From: CAWHQZ01 sp963831645
Lineage (GTDB): Bacteria > Pseudomonadota > Alphaproteobacteria > Rhizobiales > Aestuariivirgaceae
Direction of reading: 5' to 3'
Assembly (NCBI GenBank): GCA_963831645.1
Contig: CAWHQZ010000023.1
Span: forward strand, 372,001 to 436,000
Length of the DNA: 64,000 nucleotides
Part shown: piece after piece, positions 51,832-59,548 of the stretch
How the letters are laid out: each line of letters begins with the position of its first letter
Position numbering within the stretch: the first letter of the stretch is position 1
The notes under the pieces: generated by a model
Databases searched by the model: none
The model's input: only the letters and a program-made list of their open reading frames with translations
What the model was told of the DNA's origin: nothing
Position numbers and translations under genes: made by a program

Positions 51832-53237
51832 TACATGTCATATTCAACCGGATGGGGGGTTTGTTCGAAGCGGATGACTTCTTCCATCTTGAGTTCGCTA
51901 TACGCGTCAATCTGCTCGTCGGAGAATACGCTGCCGCGTTTCAGGAACTCGCGGTCCTTTTCCAGGGCTTGCAGCGCCTCGCGCAAAGAGCCGCACACTG
52001 TCGGCACGTTCTTCAATTCTGCTGGCGGCAGATCGTACAGGTTCTTGTCGATGGGATCTCCAGGGTGAATCTTGTTCTGAATGCCGTCCAGCCCTGCCAT
52101 GAGCACAGCCGCAAACGCGAGATATGGATTGGCCGAGGGATCCGGGAAGCGCACTTCCACTCGTTTGGACTTAGGCCCGGTACCGTGTGGAATGCGGCAG
52201 GCCGCCGAGCGATTGCGCGCCGAATACGCCAGCAGAACCGGCGCTTCATACCCCGGCACCAGCCGCTTGTAGCTGTTGGTCGAAGGGTTGGTGAACGCGT
52301 TGCACGCTTTTGCGTGCTTGATTACCCCGCCGATGAAATAGAGGCAGGTCTCCGACAGGTCCGCGTACTGGTTGCCGGCGAACAACGGCTTGCCATCTTT
52401 CCATATCGAGAAGTGGCAGTGCATTCCTGATCCGTTGTCGCCTTTGACGGGCTTGGGCATGAAGGTGGCGGTCTTACCGTAGACGTTCGCCACGTTCTGG
52501 ATTGCGTATTTATAGATCTGCATATGGTCAGCCATTTTGACCAGCGGAGCGAATTTGATCCCAAGCTCATGCTGAGCAGCGCCGACCTCGTGGTGATGCT
52601 TCTCGACGGTCACGCCCATGCTCGCCATTGTTGAGAGCATTTCCGAGCGAATGTCCTGGGCGGAATCCTGCGGGTTCACTGGGAAGTAGCCGCCCTTGAT
52701 GCGCATGCGATGACCCGTATTGCCACGCTCGTAGTCTCGCTCGCCATTGCTGGGAAACTCGTAGGAATCGAGCTTGAAGCCGGTGCTGTAGGGTTCGACC
52801 GCAAACTTGACGTCGTCGAAGATGAAAAATTCGGCTTCCGGCCCGACATTGACGACGTCTCCGATCTTGGTCTGTTTCAGATAGGCCTCGGCGCGCTTGG
52901 CGATCATGCGCGGATCCCGCGCATAGCCCTCCCCGGTAAGGGGTTCGAGAATATCGCAAAAAATTGCTGCAGTGGGCTGGGAGTAAAAGGGGTCGATGTG
53001 AGCCGTGTCAGGATCGGGCATCAGCGTCATGTCGCTCTCGTTGATGGCTTTCCAGCCGGCGATGGAGGAAGCATCGAACATGACGCCGTCAGCGAAGGCG
53101 TCTTCGTTCATCAAGAGGACGTCCATCGTGACGTGTTGGAGCTTGCCCCGCGGATCGGTAAACCGCAGGTCGACGAATTTGACTTCCTTCTCCTTGAAAA
53201 GCTGTAGTGCTGCTTCGACGTCCTTCGACTTGGCCAT
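51819..53237 (-). CDS. glnA: Glutamine synthetase type I (GlnA, GSI-beta)
   Basis: A 472-residue dodecameric enzyme assimilating ammonia into glutamine. Visible blocks are FDASSIAGWKAINESDM, GPEAEFFIFDDV, the metal-binding EKHHHEVGAAQHE and KGDNGSGMHCHFS. Tyrosine in KNLYDLPPAEL is the adenylylation site, so GlnE can switch the enzyme off. glnB lies 42 bases upstream on the same strand, and both are probably made from the sigma-54 promoter at 53650-53665. Confidence 0.97.
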   Translation of the reverse strand: MAKSKDVEAALQLFKEKEVKFVDLRFTDPRGKLQHVTMDVLLMNEDAFADGVMFDASSIAGWKAINESDMTLMPDPDTAHIDPFYSQPTAAIFCDILEPLTGEGYARDPRMIAKRAEAYLKQTKIGDVVNVGPEAEFFIFDDVKFAVEPYSTGFKLDSYEFPSNGERDYERGNTGHRMRIKGGYFPVNPQDSAQDIRSEMLSTMASMGVTVEKHHHEVGAAQHELGIKFAPLVKMADHMQIYKYAIQNVANVYGKTATFMPKPVKGDNGSGMHCHFSIWKDGKPLFAGNQYADLSETCLYFIGGVIKHAKACNAFTNPSTNSYKRLVPGYEAPVLLAYSARNRSAACRIPHGTGPKSKRVEVRFPDPSANPYLAFAAVLMAGLDGIQNKIHPGDPIDKNLYDLPPAELKNVPTVCGSLREALQALEKDREFLKRGSVFSDEQIDAYSELKMEEVIRFEQTPHPVEYDMYYSC

Positions 53238-53279
53238 GAACCGCCCCTTGCGTCCTGATGAATGGTAGTTCTGTACTTC

Positions 53280-53618
53280 TTAGAGTGCGTCGGTGCCTGA
53301 CTCACCCGTCCGGATGCGGATTGCCTGCTCGACGGCGGAAACGAATATCTTGCCATCACCGATACGGCCGGTGCGTGCCGCATTGTTGATTGCTTCGATT
53401 GCTTTTGCCACCATGTCGTCGGCCAGCACGATCTCAATTTTGACCTTGGGTAGGAAGTCCACGACATATTCAGCGCCACGATATAGCTCGGTATGACCCT
53501 TTTGGCGCCCGAATCCCTTCGCCTCCGTAACCGTCATGCCCTGAAGTCCAACCTCCTGCAGTGCTTCCTTCACTTCGTCGAGCTTGAATGGCTTGATGAC
53601 GGCTTCGATTTTCTTCAT
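53280..53618 (-). CDS. glnB: Nitrogen regulatory protein P-II
   Basis: A 112-residue trimeric signal protein. ATG 53618 (MKKIEAVIKPFKLDEV) is the universal start. The T-loop GHTELYRGAEYVVDFLPK carries Tyr51, the uridylylation site, and the C-terminal signature GRIGDGKIFVSAVEQAIRIRTGE binds ATP and 2-oxoglutarate. Being cotranscribed with glnA and without amtB, it is GlnB rather than GlnK. It controls GlnE and NtrB. Confidence 0.95.
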   Translation of the reverse strand: MKKIEAVIKPFKLDEVKEALQEVGLQGMTVTEAKGFGRQKGHTELYRGAEYVVDFLPKVKIEIVLADDMVAKAIEAINNAARTGRIGDGKIFVSAVEQAIRIRTGESGTDAL

Positions 53619-53649
53619 GTTTCGGCCCTGTGAGATGCTCCGTTGCCTT

Positions 53650-53665
53650 GGCAAGCCTCATGCCA
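53650..53665 (-). promoter_or_regulatory. Sigma-54 (-24/-12) promoter of glnB-glnA
   Basis: TGGCATGAGGCTTGCC on the minus strand matches the RpoN consensus (TGGCAC-N5-TTGCA type) with exactly ten bases between the GG and GC doublets. The -12 element lies about 33 bases before the glnB ATG, a natural leader length. I did not find a clear NtrC dyad upstream. Confidence 0.75.
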
Positions 53666-53798
53666 TTGCGGCCACAAGTGGAAAAGCGAACTCAATCAGT
53701 AGCTTAGATAGCCGATCCACAAGGACTTCGACGCTGCCGTCTGCCTATTGGCTGGGCAGTCGCTGAAAAAATGGGCACCGAGTAGAGCCGATCGTGAC

Positions 53799-55331
53799 AT
53801 GGCCGTTGGATTGAAGGATACGCCATTGGAGACGCGCGCGGCGGCGGTGCTGAGCAGAAGCACAGCGGCGCTGTTGACTCCGACCGAGATGTCAAAGGCC
53901 GACGCCGCGACAGTCAGGGCCGGAATTTCGAGCCTCACACTGATGGAAAACGCCGGTTCCTCGGTGGTGGCGGAAATCATGCGGCGCTGGCCCCTGGGGG
54001 CGGTTACGGTGCTCTGCGGGCCCGGCAACAACGGTGGGGATGGCTACGTTGCCGCACGGCTGCTGCGTGAACGCGGCTGGCCGGTTCGGGTGCTTTCGGC
54101 GGGTTCCGGCGCAGCAAGGAGCGGCGATGCCCTCGCCAGCGCTGAGCGGTGGGGCGAGCCGGTTGCAGAGGCGTCGCCGGATCTTGTTCAGGCCGGCAGT
54201 CTCATCGTTGACGCGCTGCTTGGGGCCGGTCTTGCTCGCGACATCGAAGGAAGGATGGCCGCCGTTATTGCCGCGGTGAACGCATCAGGCAGCACCGTCA
54301 TTGCGGTAGACATGCCGACTGGCATAGATGGTACGACGGGTGCGGTTCGTGGGGTGGCCATAGCAGCCTCACTCACGGTTTCCTTCTGCCGCAAGAAACC
54401 TGGGCATCTGTTGCTGCCAGGCCGGAAACATTGTGGCGAGCTTGTCGTTGCCGACATTGGTGTCCCCGACAGTGCGGTGGAAAGGGCAGGTTCCAGGTTG
54501 TTCGAAAATGGCCCTTCCCTGTGGCGGTTGCCCACACGCGAGGGTGCCGATCATAAATATGATCGTGGCCATGCAGTTGTTGTGTCGGGAGGACCGTGGA
54601 ACTCGGGTGCGGCCCGTCTTGCAGCGGTCGCGGCATTGCGCGCCGGGGCAGGACTTGTGACCGTTGCCGCACGCCGGGAGGCTCTGCCCGTGCATGCGGC
54701 GCACCTCACGTCGATCATGTTGAAAGAGATCGAAGACGCGACGGCGCTTGGAAAGCTTCTTGAGGATCGCAGGATCAATGTTGTGGTCGTGGGCCCGGGC
54801 GCCGGTATCGGCGCAGAGACTAGAATGACGTCGCATGTAGCGCTGGCCTCAGGAGTCTCGGTAGTTCTTGATGCTGACGCCCTGACTTCGTTTGCCGAGG
54901 AGCCGCAGGAGCTGTTCACTGCCATCTCGCAACTGCCGGCACGTCCGGTAGCGCTGACCCCGCACCAAGGAGAGTTTGTCCGCCTCTTCGGAAATGCGCC
55001 GAGCGCTACTGGATCCAAGGTCGACCGTACTCGGCGGGCGGCGGCGCTCTCGGGAGCGACAATTGTGCTCAAGGGTGCCGACACGGTAGTGGCGGTACCG
55101 GCCGGCTGCGCCGTACTGAATGCGAATGCCCCACCGGAACTGGCGACTGCCGGATCCGGGGATGTACTGGCTGGCCTTTTGGCCGGACTGATGGCGCAGA
55201 GAATGCCGCCACTGGAAGCAGCGGCCGCGGCGGTTTGGATCCACGGCGAAGCAGCAAACCGTCTCGGCCCGGGGCTGATCGCCGAAGATCTGCCGACGGT
55301 CGTGCCCACCGTCTTGAAGGCCCTGCGCTGA
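53799..55331 (+). CDS. nnr: Bifunctional NAD(P)H-hydrate epimerase / ADP-dependent dehydratase
   Basis: A 510-residue repair enzyme that returns damaged NADHX and NADPHX to NAD(P)H. The N-terminal YjeF_N epimerase has LMENAGSSV, GPGNNGGDGYVAARLL and VDMPTGIDG. The C-terminal ribokinase-like dehydratase (from about residue 240) has LTPHQGEF, KGADTVVA and ELATAGSGDVLAG. ATG 53799 is used; family similarity begins at LLTPTEMSKAD about 25 residues later, so a later start is possible. It diverges from glnB, a conserved pairing in Rhizobiales. Confidence 0.93.
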   Translation: MAVGLKDTPLETRAAAVLSRSTAALLTPTEMSKADAATVRAGISSLTLMENAGSSVVAEIMRRWPLGAVTVLCGPGNNGGDGYVAARLLRERGWPVRVLSAGSGAARSGDALASAERWGEPVAEASPDLVQAGSLIVDALLGAGLARDIEGRMAAVIAAVNASGSTVIAVDMPTGIDGTTGAVRGVAIAASLTVSFCRKKPGHLLLPGRKHCGELVVADIGVPDSAVERAGSRLFENGPSLWRLPTREGADHKYDRGHAVVVSGGPWNSGAARLAAVAALRAGAGLVTVAARREALPVHAAHLTSIMLKEIEDATALGKLLEDRRINVVVVGPGAGIGAETRMTSHVALASGVSVVLDADALTSFAEEPQELFTAISQLPARPVALTPHQGEFVRLFGNAPSATGSKVDRTRRAAALSGATIVLKGADTVVAVPAGCAVLNANAPPELATAGSGDVLAGLLAGLMAQRMPPLEAAAAAVWIHGEAANRLGPGLIAEDLPTVVPTVLKALR

Positions 55332-55407
55332 TACCCATTTCTCCATGGCATTGGTCCAGGCGCTTTGCTATAGAGGCGCCCGATTGCGCGGCCGACCGCT
55401 CTCCAGC

Positions 55408-55493
55408 GCGGGCGTGGTGAAATTGGCAGACACGCAGGATTTAGGTTCCTGTGGGCACAGCCCGTGGGGGTTCAAATCCCTCCGCCCGCACCA
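55408..55493 (+). tRNA. tRNA-Leu (anticodon UAG)
   Basis: An 86-base tRNA with a long variable arm. The acceptor stem GCGGGCG pairs with CGCCCGC, followed by A-CCA encoded in the DNA. The anticodon stem CAGGA/TCCTG encloses loop TTTAGGT with anticodon TAG at 55442-55444. T-arm GGGGG-TTCAAAT-CCCTC. It sits between nnr and tig. Confidence 0.97.
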
Positions 55494-55561
55494 GTTTCGC
55501 CTGTTCAGACGCCGGTTGAAGCGGCTGGGAGGCCGCCGTCCGCCCGATTTGGAATTCTCAG

Positions 55562-57040
55562 ATGTCGAGCACCATGCAAGTAACCGAGACCTTGAACGAG
55601 GGCCTGAAACGCGCACTCAGAGTAGTCGTCGACGCGCAGGAACTGGAGTCCGATCTATCACAAAGGCTGACGGAATTGTCTGGCCGGGTCAGGCTCAAGG
55701 GCTTTCGCCCCGGCAAGGTGCCGGCCGTGCATCTCCGCAGGGTCTATGGCAAGTCGGTCATGGCCGAGGTGGTGCAAAAGAAAGTCGACGATACGGCCAA
55801 ACGCGCTATCGCCGACCGGCAACTCAAGCCTGCCTACCCTCCTGAGATCGAGCTCCCCGAAGATCAGGCCGAGATGGAGCGGATCATGGCCGGCAAGGGT
55901 GATCTCGCCTTCACCATGAGCTTCGAGGTCGTGCCGCCGATTGAATTGCAGGACTTCACTACTATCGAACTGGAGAAGCTCGTCGCGGAGGCGACGGACG
56001 AAGATGTGGAGAATGCGCTTACGCGCATCGCCGGCCAACACAAGGAGTTTGAGGCCAAGTCCCCGCCGGCAGCAGCTGAGAGGGGTGACAGGGTGACGGT
56101 ATCCTTTGCCGGCACGATCGATGGTGTCCCCTTCGAGGGGGGCACGGCGGAGGACGTCCCTCTGGAACTGGGCTCCGGCCAGTTCCTCGCCGGCTTCGAG
56201 GAACAGCTCATCGGCTGCAAAGACGGAGACGATTTGAGCCTGAAATTGACCTTCCCGGCCGATTACGGCGTCGAGCAACTGGCGGGCAGGCCGGCTGAGT
56301 TTTCGGTTCAGGTAAAATCCGTGGAGGCCGTCCGGACGGCCGCGGTAGACGGCGAGCTAGCCAAGAGAGTCGGTCTCGCGAGTCTGTCCGACCTCAAATC
56401 CGGCCTCAAGGCGCGCATTGAATCGGAACTCGCCAAGATGACCGCGCTTAAGCTCAAGCGCGATCTGCTCGACAAGCTCGATGCGCAATACAACTTTGAG
56501 CTTCCCCAGCGTCTCGTGGACGCCGAGTTCAAGGCCATCTGGAGCACCCTGACCAAGGAAATGCGGTCAGAAGGCAAGACTTTTTCGGACGAAAACACGA
56601 CCGAGGAGGAGGCACGCAAGGAGTATCGGGCGATATCGGCACGGCGGGTGCGCCTTGGCCTCGTACTCGGCACTGTAGGTGAGCGGGCCGGCATCTCGGT
56701 GAGCGACGAGGAAATGCAGCGCATGCTGGTCGAACGAGCGCGCCGCTATCCTGGTCAGGAGAAAAATGTGTTCGACTACTATCGCAAGAATCCAAATGCC
56801 TTAATCGAATTGCGCGGTCCCATATTCGAGCAGAAGGTAGTCGATCACATCATCGGGCAGGTCAAATTGACTACCAGGAACGTGTCGCGCCGGAGCCTGA
56901 TCGAGGCGGCGGAGGAAGTGGGATCGAACGATTCCGTCGCTTTGGGGCAAGATCACCGCCATGATCATAGTCACGACGACGATCACGAGCATGGGCACGG
57001 TCATGAGCAGGGTCACAGTCACGACCACCACGAACGCTGA
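55562..57040 (+). CDS. tig: Trigger factor with a histidine-rich C-terminal tail
   Basis: A 492-residue ribosome-associated chaperone. The ribosome-binding signature is in VRLKGFRPGKVPAVHLRRVYG, the FKBP-type prolyl isomerase domain is around GDRVTVSFAGTIDGVPFEGG, and the C-terminal chaperone arms follow to about 460. The last ~30 residues are Asp/His repeats (HDHSHDDDHEHGHGHEQGH), 13 histidines in all, a probable Ni/Zn-binding tail. ATG 55562 has GGA eight bases upstream; ATG 55574 is also possible. First gene of the tig-clpP-clpX-lon-hupB block. Confidence 0.95.
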   Translation: MSSTMQVTETLNEGLKRALRVVVDAQELESDLSQRLTELSGRVRLKGFRPGKVPAVHLRRVYGKSVMAEVVQKKVDDTAKRAIADRQLKPAYPPEIELPEDQAEMERIMAGKGDLAFTMSFEVVPPIELQDFTTIELEKLVAEATDEDVENALTRIAGQHKEFEAKSPPAAAERGDRVTVSFAGTIDGVPFEGGTAEDVPLELGSGQFLAGFEEQLIGCKDGDDLSLKLTFPADYGVEQLAGRPAEFSVQVKSVEAVRTAAVDGELAKRVGLASLSDLKSGLKARIESELAKMTALKLKRDLLDKLDAQYNFELPQRLVDAEFKAIWSTLTKEMRSEGKTFSDENTTEEEARKEYRAISARRVRLGLVLGTVGERAGISVSDEEMQRMLVERARRYPGQEKNVFDYYRKNPNALIELRGPIFEQKVVDHIIGQVKLTTRNVSRRSLIEAAEEVGSNDSVALGQDHRHDHSHDDDHEHGHGHEQGHSHDHHER

Positions 57041-57176
57041 TGCTGCGTGGTTCATGTTGGAGTCCTGAAGCAATTTGGATGGAATAGGTTGCTCCAGTTC
57101 GAAATTCGACCGCCTTTACACGCTCACTTCAGTGACTATGTATGGTGATCGGTCGACTTGGTTCTGCAGGGACAAC

Positions 57177-57809
57177 ATGCGCGATCCCATTGACACTTAC
57201 ATGAATACGCTGGTGCCCATGGTCGTCGAGCAGACGAGCCGTGGCGAGCGCGCCTACGACATTTTTTCGCGCTTGCTGAAGGAGCGGATCATTTTTGTCT
57301 CCGGGCCGGTCGAAGACACCGTGGCCACCCTCGTTGTGGCGCAACTTTTGTTTCTCGAAGCCGAGAACCCCAAAAAAGAAATCTCGATGTACATCAATTC
57401 GCCGGGCGGCGTCGTTACTTCTGGTATGTCGATATACGACACCATGCAGTTCATTCGCCCGGCGGTGTCCACCACGGTGGTCGGTCAGGCCGCGTCGATG
57501 GGTTCGCTGTTGTTGTGCGCCGGGGAGAAGGGCATGCGTTTTGCGCTCAAGAACGCCCGTGTGATGGTACACCAGCCTTCCGGAGGTTTTCAGGGCCAGG
57601 CCTCCGACATCGAGCGGCATGCCAGGGAGATCCTCGAATTACGGGCCCGGCTGAACCAGATCTACGTCAGGCATACAGGTCAATCCCTCGACAAGATCGA
57701 GCAGGCGCTGGAACGCGATACGTTCTTGACGGCGGAGGGAGCCCGCGATTTCGGCTTGGTGGACAAGGTAATCGAAAAACGCCCGTTGCCGGCGGAAGGA
57801 AAAGCTTAG
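57177..57809 (+). CDS. clpP: ATP-dependent Clp protease proteolytic subunit
   Basis: A 210-residue serine protease forming the 14-mer chamber of ClpXP and ClpAP. ATG 57177 (MRDPIDTYMNTLVPMVVEQ) follows AGGGA and is the standard start; upstream in-frame residues are not family-like. The catalytic residues are Ser107 in GQAASMGS and His132 in MVHQPSGG. In alphaproteobacteria ClpXP degrades CtrA and other cell-cycle regulators. Confidence 0.97.
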   Translation: MRDPIDTYMNTLVPMVVEQTSRGERAYDIFSRLLKERIIFVSGPVEDTVATLVVAQLLFLEAENPKKEISMYINSPGGVVTSGMSIYDTMQFIRPAVSTTVVGQAASMGSLLLCAGEKGMRFALKNARVMVHQPSGGFQGQASDIERHAREILELRARLNQIYVRHTGQSLDKIEQALERDTFLTAEGARDFGLVDKVIEKRPLPAEGKA

Positions 57810-57990
57810 GCACGGTGGCAGAAGCGCGCGGCAATGTCGGGCCGGGCGGACCGCCGGCTGGCATGAATCAATTCTTGATTAACCAGCGCAGCGCATGCTG
57901 TGATGTGAGTTGAGGAGACTTTCGCCCTGGTAGGTGGCGGAAGAGGAGCTGCGACGGCGGCAAGGCCGCCGGACGAAGTGAGGACTGGTC

Positions 57991-59265
57991 ATGAGCAAGT
58001 CTGGCGGAAGTGACAGTAAGAACACCCTGTACTGCTCCTTCTGCGGGAAATCCCAGCACGAGGTTCGCAAACTCATTGCCGGACCCACCGTATTCATTTG
58101 CGATGAATGCGTCGAACTCTGCATGGACATCATTCGCGAGGAAAACAAGTCCTCGCTCGTGAAGTCGCGGGATGGAGTTCCTTCGCCCCTGGATATCTGC
58201 AAGGTGCTCGACGACTACGTGATCGGACAGCCATACGCCAAACGCGTGCTTTCGGTGGCCGTTCACAATCACTACAAGCGGCTCAACCACGCCGCCAAGA
58301 ACAACGATGTCGAGCTGGCGAAGTCGAACATCCTGCTTGTCGGTCCCACCGGTTGCGGCAAGACGTTGCTTGCCCAGACTCTGGCGCGCATCCTCGACGT
58401 ACCCTTCACGATGGCCGATGCCACCACGCTTACCGAGGCTGGCTATGTCGGCGAGGATGTGGAGAACATCATCCTGAAACTTCTTCAGGCGGCGGACTAC
58501 AACGTTGAGCGCGCGCAACGGGGCATCGTATATATCGACGAAGTCGACAAGATCAGCCGCAAATCCGACAACCCCTCCATTACCCGCGATGTCTCGGGTG
58601 AAGGCGTTCAGCAGGCGTTGCTCAAGATCATGGAAGGCACGATCGCCTCCGTGCCGCCGCAAGGGGGCCGCAAGCATCCTCAGCAGGAGTTCCTTCAGGT
58701 AGACACGACCAACATACTTTTCATTTGTGGCGGCGCTTTTGCCGGGCTGGAAAGGATCATCTCCGCGCGTGGCCGCGGCTCGGGCATCGGTTTCGGTGCC
58801 GAGGTGAAGTCTCCTGACGATCGCCGAACCGGCGATGTGCTGCGTGCCCTGGAACCCGAGGACCTCCTGAAATTCGGTCTGATTCCGGAATTTGTCGGTC
58901 GTCTGCCGGTAATAGCGACCCTCGAGGATCTCGACGAAGCCGCGCTCATCCAAATCTTGATCGAACCGAAGAACGCTTTGGCCAAACAGTACCAGCGCTT
59001 GTTCGAAATGGAAGATGTAAAGCTCACCATTACTGAAGATGCCTTCCGTTCCGTCGCCCGCCGCGCCATTGACCGCAAGACGGGTGCGCGTGGACTGCGT
59101 TCGATCATGGAAGCCATTCTTCTCGATACGATGTTTGATCTGCCGGGCATGAACGGCGTGCAGGAAGTGGTGATCTCGAACGAAGTCGTGGATGGGGTGG
59201 CGAAGCCGTTGCTCATCTACTCCGATCGTGAGAAGACCGCCAAGATTGCCCCGGCCTCGGCCTGA
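57991..59265 (+). CDS. clpX: ClpX, AAA+ unfoldase of ClpXP
   Basis: A 424-residue AAA+ unfoldase. The zinc-binding domain has Cys15, Cys18, Cys37 and Cys40 (CSFC...CDEC). The AAA+ module has Walker A GPTGCGKTLLAQ, Walker B IVYIDEVDKI, and the pore loop in EAGYVGEDV. GAGGA lies upstream of ATG 57991. The 181-base gap after clpP contains the hairpin GGCGGC-AAG-GCCGCC close to the start. Confidence 0.97.
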   Translation: MSKSGGSDSKNTLYCSFCGKSQHEVRKLIAGPTVFICDECVELCMDIIREENKSSLVKSRDGVPSPLDICKVLDDYVIGQPYAKRVLSVAVHNHYKRLNHAAKNNDVELAKSNILLVGPTGCGKTLLAQTLARILDVPFTMADATTLTEAGYVGEDVENIILKLLQAADYNVERAQRGIVYIDEVDKISRKSDNPSITRDVSGEGVQQALLKIMEGTIASVPPQGGRKHPQQEFLQVDTTNILFICGGAFAGLERIISARGRGSGIGFGAEVKSPDDRRTGDVLRALEPEDLLKFGLIPEFVGRLPVIATLEDLDEAALIQILIEPKNALAKQYQRLFEMEDVKLTITEDAFRSVARRAIDRKTGARGLRSIMEAILLDTMFDLPGMNGVQEVVISNEVVDGVAKPLLIYSDREKTAKIAPASA

Positions 59266-59548
59266 GGCCTTTTCTGGCCTGCGAGATGTGGGGACCGCAG
59301 GTTACGTTGCGGCAGCGCTGGGCTTGCGTTCCGGGTTTTGGTTTCCGGGCTGGGGGTTGAATTTTTTCCCGTCCCATCCATTTTCCATCCGATAACCTGC
59401 CGCAATTGCTGGTCGAATCGAGCATGGCTGGTAGAGTTGGGACGAACCGGCTTGCCGCTGCGCCGCCACGCTCTCCGTACTGGCCGATCGAACCTTGAAG
59501 GCAGGAGCGGCGCGTGCTTGGATTGGCCTGAAAGGAAGAAGCGTTTCA

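Noticed and set aside
57888..57914. Possible leader peptide or CtrA half-site before clpX
   Set aside because: A short frame and GATTAACC occur, but there is no Shine-Dalgarno, no full CtrA spacing and no overlap with clpX.
59266..59548. Heat-shock (sigma-32) promoter before lon
   Set aside because: GTTGAA followed by CCATTTTCC is present, but spacing and -10 fit the alphaproteobacterial consensus poorly.
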